Origin: Spirochaetales bacterium
GTDB taxonomy: Bacteria; Spirochaetota; Spirochaetia; Treponematales; UBA12059
Assembly: GCA_016928955.1 (NCBI GenBank)
Contig: JAFGJV010000004.1
Location: forward strand, 1-64,000
Direction of reading: 5' to 3'
DNA length: 64,000 bases
The notes beneath the pieces were generated by a model. The model had not been told where the DNA came from, did no database searches, and worked only from the letters and a program-made list of their open reading frames with translations. Of this stretch, positions 1 through 8,970 are shown piece by piece; positions within the stretch are counted from its first letter, which is position 1, and the number at the start of each line of letters is the position of its first letter. A program made the translations under genes and the position numbers.

Positions 1-417
1 CCGTTGGCTTCGAGTGAGAAATCAGCACCGAAAAGCGGAAAGTTGAAATCGGTGAAAAGCGGAAAATCTAAATCGGTGTTGACAGATATCACAGTATCCA
101 CACGGGATGCTATATATCCGCTCCAATCGGGGGGTGTCCACTTCGGTACTCTATTCGGGGCGGAAGTCGGTTTTACGTATGGATATGTAGTACCAATTAA
201 AAAGGTAAGTATGATACCTTTCCTCAGGATAGGTGGAGGACCGGCTTGGGACACACTCTTAAACATAGGGCCAAATTTTTTGGTCAAACCAGCTCTCGGG
301 GTCGTGCTTATGACATCGGAGAAATTCGGATTTCAGCTGCGATTGAAATCCGATATCGCTATTGGCGCGGGGCTTCATATACAAGGTTTGTCCGTAGAGG
401 CGGGTTTGGTGCTTTGA
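1..417 (+). CDS. C-terminal part of an outer-membrane-type protein (5' end outside window)
   Basis: The reading frame is open from base 1, so the gene very likely begins upstream. The ORF-track start is only a TTG at base 4. The visible 138 residues begin with a Lys/Ser-rich stretch containing two near-identical 8-residue units, encoded by a 24-base tandem repeat. The rest has alternating Gly-rich and hydrophobic segments ending in LSVEAGLVL, the pattern of a small outer-membrane beta-barrel. I recognise no specific family. Base composition is clearly more AT-rich than the genes to the right, so the gene may have been acquired or may be fast evolving. Confidence 0.55.
   Translation, partial: PLASSEKSAPKSGKLKSVKSGKSKSVLTDITVSTRDAIYPLQSGGVHFGTLFGAEVGFTYGYVVPIKKVSMIPFLRIGGGPAWDTLLNIGPNFLVKPALGVVLMTSEKFGFQLRLKSDIAIGAGLHIQGLSVEAGLVL
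31..78 (+). repeat. 24-bp tandem repeat, two copies, in coding sequence
   Basis: Copies at 31-54 and 55-78 differ at three positions. Both share AAAAGCGGAAA and AAATCGGTG. They encode the KSGKxKSV-type repeat in the first gene. The 24-base unit keeps the frame, so copy-number change would alter length without breaking the protein. Confidence 0.75.
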
Positions 418-1090
418 CTTTGTGACCGACAGTTGACAAAGCTTCCGACACCCTGAGGATTAAGACGAAATATCAGCAGGCCGCTGGCGAACTGGCATGT
501 GGGTTGCCGGCGGCTGCGTTTATCTGATTTTTGTTCAGCATGCCGCAGGTATTCAGGCACCTGCGATGTCCGATAATTATGAACGGGGGCTGCCTGCGGT
601 CTGTAAGTGGAAGGCCAAATGTGCCTGCGATTTCCGGCGGCGGCTTAACCCTTCAGATCTATAGGGTCTTGCCAAAATCCGTGTTCTGGGCTACAGTAAC
701 GCCGACGGGCGCTGCCCGTCCTTGGCCACTCTACACAGCTGGCCGGGAAGGAGCTCATATGTCGAAGCGCGGACAGATTTGCATTCACCTCAATTCCGCA
801 GCCTCCATGTGCATGCCCCTCATGCCCTCCTCCTTCATGATGATGTGACGCCCCGGGCGTCCAAGAAAACTGGATTCCATCCGGTAGGTTCGGCCCAGTC
901 GACGCGGGCCGGATGACGCCCGGGCGGCACACGCTCCCAAGTCGAGTTTCCATCATCCTCATCATAAGCGGGTCGATCGCCCGCCATTGGCCACGGTGCG
1001 TTTGCGCGTCCGTTCGGCAATGGCTCGCGCCGATACCGTTGCTCCCGTTGGACGACGCCTGTCGCCCGCGGGAAGGTAAAGGAGCGGCAT
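418..1090. other. 673-bp region with no gene recognised
   Basis: Several ORFs cross this stretch on both strands but none has family-like sequence, a good ribosome site or consistent codon use. I looked for SAM, cobalamin and T-box leaders ahead of the aspartokinase/metH operon and could not find their conserved boxes. Short dyads exist, such as ATCCGG...CCGGAT near 880-915. The 3' end carries the ribosome site AAAGGAG for the aspartokinase. It may be the operon leader or decayed sequence. Confidence 0.5.
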
Positions 1091-2251
1091 ATGTCGCGTA
1101 CGGTAATAAAGATAGGCGGTTCCATCCTGGAATCGCCAACGGCCTCGATACACCTGCGGTCCTGCCTGGAACGTCATGACAAGCCTGTTGTGCTGGTCGT
1201 GTCGGCGCTAAAGGGGGTGACCGACGAGCTCCTGAAGCTGGCCGCCGAACATACGCAGGCGGCGTATGAGTTCGCGCTGGATCTTGTGGACCGGTATCAA
1301 AAGATGGCGCGCGCCCTTGATCCGGCATCATGCGCGCTTTCTGGTATAGACGCTCGGCTGGCCTCGCTTGGACGTCAGCTGAGCCTGACCCTTGCGGGCA
1401 AAGACCCTGACCGCCGTGAACGGGTGGCCAGTTTTGGCGAACGCATGTCAGCGGTGGCCGCCCTGGCCGCCTTCTCAAGTCTGGGTAGGCCGGCGAGCGT
1501 CGTGGAACCGGATGAACTTGGCCTTAAAGCCATCGGCTTGCAGAACGACGCGAGCGTGGACGTGTCGTCGTATGCTCACATCCGCGACAGCCTTGTCCAG
1601 CGGGCGGATGTGGTGGTGCCAGGATTTTACGGCGTTGGCCCGGGCGGCCGGGTCAAACTGTTTGGCCGCGGCGGATCCGATTACAGCGCGGCCGTCATCG
1701 CGGCTGCCATCGGTGCGCGTGCCTGCGTTTTTGTGAAGGACGCCGATGGCATACGCACCGCGGATCCATGCAAAGTGCGCGGCACCTCCGTGGTCAGTTT
1801 CCTGACCTATGCCGAGGCGTCGGCCCTGTCCCGCGGCGGCGCTAAAGTGCTCCATCCGAGGGCCGTGGATCCGCTCTCGGAGAGCGGGGTGCCATTGTGG
1901 ATAGAAGGACTGGACGGATCGGGGACCATGGTGGCCACGACACGCTCTGTGTCGGAACGGGGAACGTCCAAGCCGCTGGACGCATCGCCCGGGGCGATCC
2001 GGGCCATTGCCCTGTCGGCCTGTTCTGGCGGCACGGCAACGCTGACTCTGGCCGGCGACGGTGCGGGCGCCCAGGCCCTGAATGGCGTGCTGGAAATCCT
2101 CGACCTTGAGGCAGGCGGCCCGTGGAGCATCCACGGTGGGAAGGATGCCTCCGCGGTTCGGCTCAAGGTTCCCTCAGCCAGGGCCGACCATGTCCTGCGC
2201 GCCCTGCACGCGGCCCTGTTCGACCGGCGCGGATCGGAGGCGGCGTCATGA
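1091..2251 (+). CDS. lysC: Aspartate kinase
   Basis: This enzyme phosphorylates aspartate, the first step toward lysine, threonine and methionine. The 386-residue protein starts with a KIGGS-type kinase motif (residues 7-11) and carries GRGGSDYSA followed by VFVKDADGIRTADP, typical of the amino-acid kinase fold of aspartokinases. The C-terminal 90 residues have the spacing of a regulatory ACT-like region but are divergent. ATG 1091 follows AAAGGAG at a good distance. It is the first gene of a four-gene operon and overlaps metF by 4 bases. No homoserine dehydrogenase domain is fused to it, unlike ThrA. Confidence 0.93.
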   Translation: MSRTVIKIGGSILESPTASIHLRSCLERHDKPVVLVVSALKGVTDELLKLAAEHTQAAYEFALDLVDRYQKMARALDPASCALSGIDARLASLGRQLSLTLAGKDPDRRERVASFGERMSAVAALAAFSSLGRPASVVEPDELGLKAIGLQNDASVDVSSYAHIRDSLVQRADVVVPGFYGVGPGGRVKLFGRGGSDYSAAVIAAAIGARACVFVKDADGIRTADPCKVRGTSVVSFLTYAEASALSRGGAKVLHPRAVDPLSESGVPLWIEGLDGSGTMVATTRSVSERGTSKPLDASPGAIRAIALSACSGGTATLTLAGDGAGAQALNGVLEILDLEAGGPWSIHGGKDASAVRLKVPSARADHVLRALHAALFDRRGSEAAS

Positions 2252-3249
2252 GCGTGCTCGAAGCGTTGAATCGCGGCCCGTGCGTTTCCATTGAAGTGGT
2301 GCCGCCGGAACGCGGAGCCGGCTTGGACGAGCTCTTGCGCGCGGTGGAAGCGGTCATGAGCCACGGGCCGGCATTTGCCAGCGTCACCGATCATATGGGC
2401 GGCGCCGCCGTTGCAGAGGCTGACGGGCGCGCCGTGCTCCGGCCAGCTCGCCGCAAGCCAGGGAGCCTGGGCAGCGCCGTGGCCATACAGAAGCGCTTTG
2501 GCATCACAACGGTGCCGCACGTGCTCGCCCTGGGCCAGGACAGGTTCTCCCTTGAGGACATGCTCATAGACATTCATTACGCGGGCTTTGAGGATATTTT
2601 CGTGGTGAGGGGCGACGATAGGCGGAGCGGCCCCCGTCCACACGCCGCGCCTCCGGGCGGCGGGCTCGGCGACCAGAGGGCGGGATACGCCCACGCCGTG
2701 GACGTGGTCAGGCACGCCGCTGACTTGAACGGCGGACGGTACCTGTCCGGCAACGGCCATACAGCTCCCACGTCCTTCCAGATCGGGGTGGCCGGTTATC
2801 CGGGCAAGCATTTCGAGTCGCCCAATCCCGAGGCCGACAGTGCCCATCTCAAGGAAAAGATAGACGCCGGCGCGTCGTATGTCATTACGCAGATGGTGTT
2901 CGATCCGGACACCTACACGCGCTATGTGGAACGACTGCGGAACGCGGGCATACGCGTTCCGGTCATACCAGGAGTCAAACCGGTTACCAGTCTGTCCCAG
3001 GCTTCGTCCCTGCCCGGGGCTTTTTACATAGACGTCCCCGCTGACCTTTTGGCCAGGCTCGAATCAGCCAGGACCAGGGACCAGGAGCGGGCGGCGGGGA
3101 TAGCGTGGACGGCCGATCTTGTGGAAGCCTTGATTGGAGCCGGGGCCCCGGGCGTTCATTTCTTCACCATGGGCAAGGGCCTGGCTACAAAAGCCGTTCT
3201 AGACGCCGTCTTTGGCGGAACGCGCCTGGGCGCTGGGAGGGTCGCATGA
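2248..3249 (+). CDS. metF: 5,10-methylenetetrahydrofolate reductase
   Basis: This flavoenzyme reduces methylene-THF to methyl-THF, the methyl donor for MetH encoded next. The protein is 333 residues from the ATG that overlaps the aspartokinase stop (ATGA). The track also lists a longer ORF, but the overlap start matches the family N-terminus: SIEVVPPERG near residue 12 carries the conserved Glu. ASVTDHMG, VVRGDDRR, IGVAGYPGKH and YVITQMVFD are in the expected order. A Pro/Gly-rich insertion follows the RGDD motif (around residues 130-145). The 3' end overlaps metH by 4 bases. Confidence 0.95.
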   Translation: MSVLEALNRGPCVSIEVVPPERGAGLDELLRAVEAVMSHGPAFASVTDHMGGAAVAEADGRAVLRPARRKPGSLGSAVAIQKRFGITTVPHVLALGQDRFSLEDMLIDIHYAGFEDIFVVRGDDRRSGPRPHAAPPGGGLGDQRAGYAHAVDVVRHAADLNGGRYLSGNGHTAPTSFQIGVAGYPGKHFESPNPEADSAHLKEKIDAGASYVITQMVFDPDTYTRYVERLRNAGIRVPVIPGVKPVTSLSQASSLPGAFYIDVPADLLARLESARTRDQERAAGIAWTADLVEALIGAGAPGVHFFTMGKGLATKAVLDAVFGGTRLGAGRVA

Positions 3250-6200
3250 ACCTTGAACGGCTTTTGCGCGACCATACCCTGCTGGCTGACGGTTCGACCG
3301 GCACGGCGCTTGAGGCCCTGGCGCCGGATTGGCGCGGGCCCGGCCAGCTTTTGCCCCTGGAACGCCCAGACCTGGTTCTAAAGCTCCACCACTCATACAT
3401 AGAAGCCGGCTCGGATCTGATAGAGAGCGCCAGCTTTTCATCCAGCGCGCGCAGTCTAGTCAGGGCCGGCGTTACGGTGGACACGCGCGAGCTTAACCGG
3501 GTGGCTGGTTCCCTGGTTAGGCTCGCGTGCGACCATGCATACGGGCGCGACGGGCGGCGGCGCTGGGCAGCAGGCTCCATCGGTCCCGGGGAGGAGGCCC
3601 CCAGCCTTGGCTCGGGCAGTTGGGCGGAGCTCAGGGACTCGTACCTGCCTCAGATGCTCGGGCTTTTAGACGGCGGCGTGGACTGTTTTGTCATAGAAAC
3701 CTGCCAGGATCCCCTGCAGATCAAGGCTGCCCTGGCGGCCGCGCGCGAGGCCGGGCACCGCGCCGGCAGGATAGTGCCGTGCGTGGTATCGGCCACGGTT
3801 GAGAGCAACGGCCGCATGCTGACCGGAACCAGCATGGAAGCCCTGGTCGCCATCGTCGCGCCGTACAAGCCGGCGGCCCTTGGCGTCAACTGCTCGGGCG
3901 GGCCTGACGAGTTGTCCCTGGCGCTTGGGTTGTTGGCGTCGGTATCGCCCTTTCCCTTGTCGCTCATGCCCAATGCCGGGCTTCCGGTCATGGTAGACGG
4001 CCGCACTGCCTATCCGCTCGGCCCGGACGCCTTTGCGCGGGGCACGTCAGCCCTGGCCCGCCGATACGGGGTGGCCCTGGTGGGCGGCTGCTGCGGCACG
4101 GGGCCCGAGCACATTTGCGTTCTTGACAGGCTCATGCGCGAGCGGCCAAAGCCCAGTGAGCGCGCCCAAGCACGCGCCTCCCTGGCGTCGCTGTATGACG
4201 CCCGACCACTGGGCCCAGGTCTCTTCCGGATAGGCGAACGCGGCAACGTATCCGGCTCGGCGGTGTTCAGAAAGCTCATGGCTGAGGGCAACCGAGAAGC
4301 CATGGCCAGCTTCATGGTCAAGCAGGAGGCTGAAGGCGCGGAAGCCCTGGACCTGCATGTGATGCGCCCGGGCCGCGACGAGGCGGCAGACCTTGTCGGC
4401 ATGGCGCGGGCGCTCAGGGGACGCGCGCGTTCTGCCCTCTGCCTGGATTCGACCGATCCTGAGGCCTTGGAGGCTGCGCTCAGGGAATATCCCGGCCGCA
4501 CCTTGATTAATTCGGCCAGCCTTGACGACGAGGACAAGGCCAGGCGCGTTGTTGCCCTGGCGCGGGAATACGGGGCGGCCTTGGTGTGCCTGTGTGTCGG
4601 TGCGGCGGGACCGGCCAAGACCCTTAATGAAAAACTAGGCTTGGCCCACACCTTGTACAAGCTGGCCGTGGATGGGGGGCTTGGTCCGGACGACATTTTT
4701 GTGGACACGGTGACCTTCCCGCTGGCCGCGGCGTCCAAGGGACTTAGGGGTGCCGCCAGGGCCAGCCTGGAGGCCCTGGCCCTGGTCAAGGAAAAACTGC
4801 CCGGCGTACGGACCATACTCGGCGTCGGCAACAGTTCCTTTGGTTTACCCAAGGCGATCCGGCCCGCCGTAACCGCGGTGTTTCTCGACGAGGCCCTTCG
4901 GCACGGTTTGGACGCCGCCATCATGGATGCCGGGCGCCTTCCCGACCTGTCGGCCCTGGATCCTGCGTTGGTGGACGCCGCGCGACGCCTGATCAACGCG
5001 GGCCCCACTGACGACACGGACGATGCCATGTCCGCCATCCTGTCGTTTGGTGGCGTGGGAGAGCGGACGGGCGACGAATCCGAACCCGGCCAGGCGCCTC
5101 TGCCGCCGGAAGAAGCGCTGGCGGCCGCGGTCATTGATGGAGATCCGTCGAGAGCCTATGAGTCGGGCAAGGAAGTGCTTGCTATCCAGGCGGATACAGG
5201 GTTCTACTCCCGGGTGGTGGCCGGCGCGCTCAAGCAGGTGGGAGACGGTTTTGCGGACGGAAGCATACCTTTGCCCTTGGTGCTTCGTTCGGCCGAGGCG
5301 GCGGAGAGGGCCCTGTCGTTGTTGGCCCAAAGCCAGGAGCGCGCGGACACGACCGGTGGCGTTGTGATACTGGCCACGGTCAAAGGAGACCTCCACGATA
5401 TAGGCAAAAACCTGGCTGGCCTCATCCTGGCCGGAGCCGGCTACCGGGTGGTGGACCTTGGCGTGGATGCGGGCGTGGCTGACATCCTGCAAGCGGCCAG
5501 GCAGGAAGCTGCCATGGCCATCGGGCTGTCGGGCCTGCTCATGCGCTCGCTTTCGGAAATGGAGGCGGTGGCGGGCGCCTTGGCCGACGCGGGCTGTTCG
5601 GCGCTCCTGCTTTTAGGCGGCGCCGCTGTGGACAAGTCGTATGTGGACAAACGGATAGAGCCGCTCTACCCAGGCAGGGTCATGGCCTGCGCGGACGCTT
5701 TTGAGGCCATACGTGTTCTGGACCGAGTCGATAAGAGCCAGCGGAAAAACCAGACGTCAAGTATCCCTCCGCGGGCCGTGCCCAAGCACGGCGGGCGACG
5801 TCAGCTGGACGGCCAGCGATCCTCAACGCCCGTGGTTCCGCAAAAGCCCAGGCTGCCGTGGGTGGACGTCGGCGCGTGCGGCGTTGGCGACGTGGAAATG
5901 CTCGCCTGGGACGAGCTTGGCGAGGCCCTGAATGCACGGTCCCTAATGGACACGCGTTGGGCCTATGGCAGGTCGCGGAGGGACGAAGCACGGGCCCTGC
6001 TTGACGGCCATCTTGCGGACCTGAAAAAGGAAGGCGCCCTCAAAGCCTATGTCGTGCGCGCCCTGCTAGCATGCGAGCGGGACGGCGAGACCTTGCTTGT
6101 GGAAGCGCCGGGCGCTTGGGATAGCCGGAAAGCCTTTCCGTTCCCGCGGGAACCCAGTCACGCTTTCTGGTTCTTGTCCGGACTGCCGGACGGGGTAGAA

Positions 6201-6581
6201 GGCCGGTTGCCGGTGCTTGCCGCCACGGTGGGACGCCTGCCGCTCGAGCTGGCCCTGGCCGAGAGGGAACGGGGCCGGCACGGCGCGTACCACCGCGTCC
6301 ACTGCCTGGGCGCGGCCCTAGCCGAGGCGGCCATGGAAGCCGCGCACCGGCGCTTTGCGCGGGAACTGGGCGAAAGGAAGAGCGCGGGTAGGGCGAAATG
6401 GCGACGCGTGTCCTTTGGCTACCCGCGTTGCCCGGGACTGGAACGTCAGGCCGACCTTCTAGACGCGCTGGACACCGGGCGCATCGGCCTCAGCTTGAGC
6501 GCGTCGTGCCAGCTGGTGCCCGAACTGTCCGTCACCGCCGTCATGGAACCCTATGCCGTGGGAGAAAGGGAGCCTGTATGA
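3246..6581 (+). CDS. metH: Cobalamin-dependent methionine synthase
   Basis: MetH moves the methyl group of methyl-THF to homocysteine through cobalamin. At 1111 residues it is slightly shorter than E. coli MetH (about 1227), but all modules are seen. The homocysteine module has GVNCSGGPDEL and GGCCGT zinc ligands. A pterin-binding domain follows, then a helical cap, then the B12 domain with the DLHDIGKN cobalt-ligand motif. The C-terminal AdoMet reactivation domain has SFGYPRCPG. A Pro/Arg-rich linker separates the B12 and reactivation domains. The longer ORF in the track starts inside metF; ATG 3246 with the 4-base overlap is preferred. A full reactivation domain implies B12-dependent, oxygen-exposed use. 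Confidence 0.96.
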   Translation: MNLERLLRDHTLLADGSTGTALEALAPDWRGPGQLLPLERPDLVLKLHHSYIEAGSDLIESASFSSSARSLVRAGVTVDTRELNRVAGSLVRLACDHAYGRDGRRRWAAGSIGPGEEAPSLGSGSWAELRDSYLPQMLGLLDGGVDCFVIETCQDPLQIKAALAAAREAGHRAGRIVPCVVSATVESNGRMLTGTSMEALVAIVAPYKPAALGVNCSGGPDELSLALGLLASVSPFPLSLMPNAGLPVMVDGRTAYPLGPDAFARGTSALARRYGVALVGGCCGTGPEHICVLDRLMRERPKPSERAQARASLASLYDARPLGPGLFRIGERGNVSGSAVFRKLMAEGNREAMASFMVKQEAEGAEALDLHVMRPGRDEAADLVGMARALRGRARSALCLDSTDPEALEAALREYPGRTLINSASLDDEDKARRVVALAREYGAALVCLCVGAAGPAKTLNEKLGLAHTLYKLAVDGGLGPDDIFVDTVTFPLAAASKGLRGAARASLEALALVKEKLPGVRTILGVGNSSFGLPKAIRPAVTAVFLDEALRHGLDAAIMDAGRLPDLSALDPALVDAARRLINAGPTDDTDDAMSAILSFGGVGERTGDESEPGQAPLPPEEALAAAVIDGDPSRAYESGKEVLAIQADTGFYSRVVAGALKQVGDGFADGSIPLPLVLRSAEAAERALSLLAQSQERADTTGGVVILATVKGDLHDIGKNLAGLILAGAGYRVVDLGVDAGVADILQAARQEAAMAIGLSGLLMRSLSEMEAVAGALADAGCSALLLLGGAAVDKSYVDKRIEPLYPGRVMACADAFEAIRVLDRVDKSQRKNQTSSIPPRAVPKHGGRRQLDGQRSSTPVVPQKPRLPWVDVGACGVGDVEMLAWDELGEALNARSLMDTRWAYGRSRRDEARALLDGHLADLKKEGALKAYVVRALLACERDGETLLVEAPGAWDSRKAFPFPREPSHAFWFLSGLPDGVEGRLPVLAATVGRLPLELALAERERGRHGAYHRVHCLGAALAEAAMEAAHRRFARELGERKSAGRAKWRRVSFGYPRCPGLERQADLLDALDTGRIGLSLSASCQLVPELSVTAVMEPYAVGEREPV

Positions 6582-7627
6582 AGGAACGCATACCGGTAGC
6601 TGTCCTGGGGGCCACGGGCGCCGTGGGTCAGCGTATCGTTGCCATGGTGGCGGGTCACCCATGGTTCAGGCTGGATGCCGTGGGCGCGTCCGAGCGGAGC
6701 GCGGGTAAGGCCTACCAGGACGCGGCGCGCTGGCTCCTGCCTGAGCCCATGCCCGAGGAGGCGCGTGCGCTGACTGTGCGGCCCTGCGATCCTGGCGCGT
6801 TGCGTCAGCCGCTGGTTTTTTCGGCGCTGGACGCCGACGCGGCCGGCCCCATAGAGGAAGCGTTCGAGGCGGCAGGCCGCCTTGTCGTCACCAATGCCAG
6901 AAACCACCGCATGCGAGCGGATGTGCCCCTGGTGGTGCCCGAGGTAAACGGAGCGCACCTGGACCTGGTTGCTGGTCGACCGGGAGCCATCGTCACCAAT
7001 CCCAACTGCTCGACCATAGGACTGGTTATGGCGCTGGCGCCGCTCTGGGAGCGCTTTGGGCTTGAGGCAGTGTCCGTGGTGACCATGCAGGCCCTGTCCG
7101 GAGCGGGATATCCTGGCGTTCCGTCCATGGACATGATCGACAACGTGGTCCCCTTCATAAGCGGAGAGGAGCAAAAACTGGAAGCCGAACCCAGGAAAAT
7201 TTTTGGAAGGGTGACGCGGGGCACGGTTGTGCCCGCCGAGCTGGCCCTGTCAGCCTCATGCAACCGCGTGCCCGTGTCTGACGGTCACCTGCTCCGCGTG
7301 TCGGTCAAGCTCGGTGCCCGCGCACAGCGGCGGGACCTGGAAGAAGCCTGGATTCGGTGGAGGGGGTGGGAGGGCGCCCGAAAACTGCCGTCGTCGCCCG
7401 AGTTAGCGCTTGCGTACCGGAGCGAGCCGGACCGCCCCCAGCCACGTCTCGATCGAGACGCGGGCGGCGGCATGACGGTAAGCGTGGGGCGCCTGGAACC
7501 TGACAGCGTCCTGGACTACCGCTTTGCCGCCCTGGTGCACAACACCATACGGGGAGCGGCCGGAGGGACCCTGCTTCTGGCAGAGCTCGCGCTGAGCCGG
7601 GGGCTGGGATCTCTGGCCGCGGTCTAG
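6578..7627 (+). CDS. asd: Aspartate-semialdehyde dehydrogenase
   Basis: This enzyme reduces aspartyl phosphate to aspartate semialdehyde, directly after the aspartokinase step. The 349-residue protein has the NADP-binding LGATGAVGQR, the active-site Cys in VTNPNCSTIG, and a catalytic His region at VPVSDGHLLR. The sequence resembles the branch of the family found in archaea, fungi and some bacteria more than the E. coli type. ATG 6578 overlaps the metH stop by 4 bases, so the 60 extra upstream codons in the track are rejected. It is the last gene of the operon, and a long palindrome follows 18 bases later. Confidence 0.94.
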   Translation: MKERIPVAVLGATGAVGQRIVAMVAGHPWFRLDAVGASERSAGKAYQDAARWLLPEPMPEEARALTVRPCDPGALRQPLVFSALDADAAGPIEEAFEAAGRLVVTNARNHRMRADVPLVVPEVNGAHLDLVAGRPGAIVTNPNCSTIGLVMALAPLWERFGLEAVSVVTMQALSGAGYPGVPSMDMIDNVVPFISGEEQKLEAEPRKIFGRVTRGTVVPAELALSASCNRVPVSDGHLLRVSVKLGARAQRRDLEEAWIRWRGWEGARKLPSSPELALAYRSEPDRPQPRLDRDAGGGMTVSVGRLEPDSVLDYRFAALVHNTIRGAAGGTLLLAELALSRGLGSLAAV

Positions 7628-7644
7628 CGTGTTGTAGATAAAGC

Positions 7645-7688
7645 ATAGGGGAGCCTCTAAAGACTGCAGTTTCTAGAGGCTCCCCTAT
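7645..7688. terminator. Palindromic repeat hairpin between convergent genes
   Basis: Arms ATAGGGGAGCCTCTA and TAGAGGCTCCCCTAT are perfect over 15 bp, and the 14-base centre is itself nearly palindromic. It lies between asd and the convergent membrane-protein gene, so it can act as a bidirectional terminator, although there is no long T run. It is a variant of the CCTCTAAA/TTTAGAGG palindrome family found elsewhere in the window. Confidence 0.7.
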
Positions 7689-7693
7689 GAGCG

Positions 7694-8635
7694 TCAGCCG
7701 GCGGCGGCGCCGTTGCGGCCGCCGGCTGCTAGCAGCGACTTGCGCTCCGCCGTTGCCTGCAGGGGCAGGGCGACCAGGATGTAGGCCACGATCGCCATCA
7801 GGGAGCTGATCAAGGCGAGGGCCAGGGTGGGGCCGGCTCGCATGCGGTCAAGCCAGTCCTTGATCATGAACACGAACCCCGTCGAGAAGCCGATGAGGCC
7901 CGCGCTGCGTATGACCGTGGTCAGGTACCTGAACGTGCGGCTGGCGGAATCCAACGCGGCTTTGCCCGCGTGCTCTGAGCGGATTGCTGACACAGCGTCT
8001 CGCCAGGAATGCCGCCCGGTTATTGCTATAAATGCTCCTACGGAAACAAAGACCACGAGGATGGCGGACGCCAGATCCAAAAGAGTAAAGAGACTCAAGG
8101 AGCCAAAAGAATACGCGGCAAATCCAGCGATCATGACCAGTATGCCAGCCATATGCCGTGCCAGAGACCAGGTTGGCATGGCCGAGGCATGTGAGGACGT
8201 TGCCGCGTCCCCGAGTTCGGCCAGCCGGCCGAGGGGCAGGCGGATGCCTACCCACACAAGCAAGGAGGAAATGGCGGGCGCAAGGGCGTAGGCAAGGTTG
8301 GTCCAGATGGCCGCACGGTCTGAAAGGTTTTTCATCATGCACAGGAAGTGAATCAGGAAACCTCCCAGCGCAGCAGCGCCCAGGGCCTTGTCGATCAGCC
8401 GCAGTGTCGCCGGGGCAGCCGAGCGTTCAGCCGGATCGCCGTTGGCGGCTTTGAAGAGCCCGCGGATGGCTCCGAGTCCGGGTCCCGCAATAAGGACGCC
8501 CAGGGGAACCAGGATAGCAAGAGCCAGGACCTGAACCGCCGACCATGGGTCGAGCGTGCCTCCCGAGGTAAAAATGGCACCGATAACTGCGGCTGCGCTT
8601 ACCAGGAAACCGAATAAAATGCGGATAGTCATCAT
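7694..8635 (-). CDS. Eight-helix membrane protein, possible tandem MotA/ExbB-like duplication
   Basis: The 313-residue protein has eight predicted membrane helices arranged as two similar four-helix halves (about residues 1-140 and 160-300). Each half has a glycine-rich hairpin (GGTLDPWSAV and FGSLSLFTLL), a short soluble part, then a second hairpin (CMMKNLSD and FMIKDWLDR before LAYAL/LALAL). The topology and the GPTLALAL...PL pattern recall MotA/TolQ/ExbB proton-channel proteins, but this is weak similarity by eye. The ATG overlaps the stop of the probable anti-sigma gene by 4 bases, so it belongs to the sigma-factor operon. Function is unknown. Confidence 0.8.
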   Translation of the reverse strand: MMTIRILFGFLVSAAAVIGAIFTSGGTLDPWSAVQVLALAILVPLGVLIAGPGLGAIRGLFKAANGDPAERSAAPATLRLIDKALGAAALGGFLIHFLCMMKNLSDRAAIWTNLAYALAPAISSLLVWVGIRLPLGRLAELGDAATSSHASAMPTWSLARHMAGILVMIAGFAAYSFGSLSLFTLLDLASAILVVFVSVGAFIAITGRHSWRDAVSAIRSEHAGKAALDSASRTFRYLTTVIRSAGLIGFSTGFVFMIKDWLDRMRAGPTLALALISSLMAIVAYILVALPLQATAERKSLLAAGGRNGAAAG

Positions 8636-8970
8636 GCTCCTCCGTTGTCGTCAGGGAATGTTTGGGGAGCCTGGAAGGGGTCGAGTACCCCGATCCTCTG
8701 GGCGGCTTCCACCATTGCATTCACAAAATGCTGTAGGCCCACAGGTTCGAAAGCCTGCGGTTTGGCCAGCTGGGGGCTGGCCACGATAAAAGCGAGGGAA
8801 GCGGCGGCAAGTAGGATGCCTCCCAAGGAGCCGCTTCTCGAACGATGGTCGGGGGTGGCCGCCTTACTACCAGGCAATGCTTTCATTGGTAGGCGTTTTG
8901 CCGCCTCACGGGCAAGCTCGTCTGAGTAGTAGGCACGCAAAAGACGTTCGGGATCCATCGTTCTCTTCAT
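8632..8970 (-). CDS. Probable membrane-bound anti-sigma protein
   Basis: The 112-residue protein (from MKRTMDPERLL) has a short cytosolic helical N-terminus, a single membrane helix near residues 47-65 and a periplasmic tail. This layout is common for small anti-sigma factors, and the position directly after an ECF sigma domain supports it. No zinc-binding HXXXCXXC motif is present, so it is not a ZAS-type anti-sigma. The track gives an upstream start adding 19 residues; the ATG that overlaps the sigma stop (ATGA) is preferred. It overlaps the downstream membrane-protein gene by 4 bases. Confidence 0.75.
   Translation of the reverse strand: MKRTMDPERLLRAYYSDELAREAAKRLPMKALPGSKAATPDHRSRSGSLGGILLAAASLAFIVASPQLAKPQAFEPVGLQHFVNAMVEAAQRIGVLDPFQAPQTFPDDNGGA

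Noticed and set aside
418-1090. SAM, cobalamin or T-box riboswitch upstream of the aspartokinase/metH operon
   Set aside because: None of the conserved boxes could be found by reading. A covariance-model scan would be decisive.
645-1478. 277-codon minus-strand ORF with a His-rich stretch (HHHEGGGHEGHAHGG)
   Set aside because: It overlaps the aspartokinase gene antisense, has no ribosome site or family-like sequence, and high GC makes long shadow ORFs common here. A decayed metal-binding gene cannot be excluded but is not supported.
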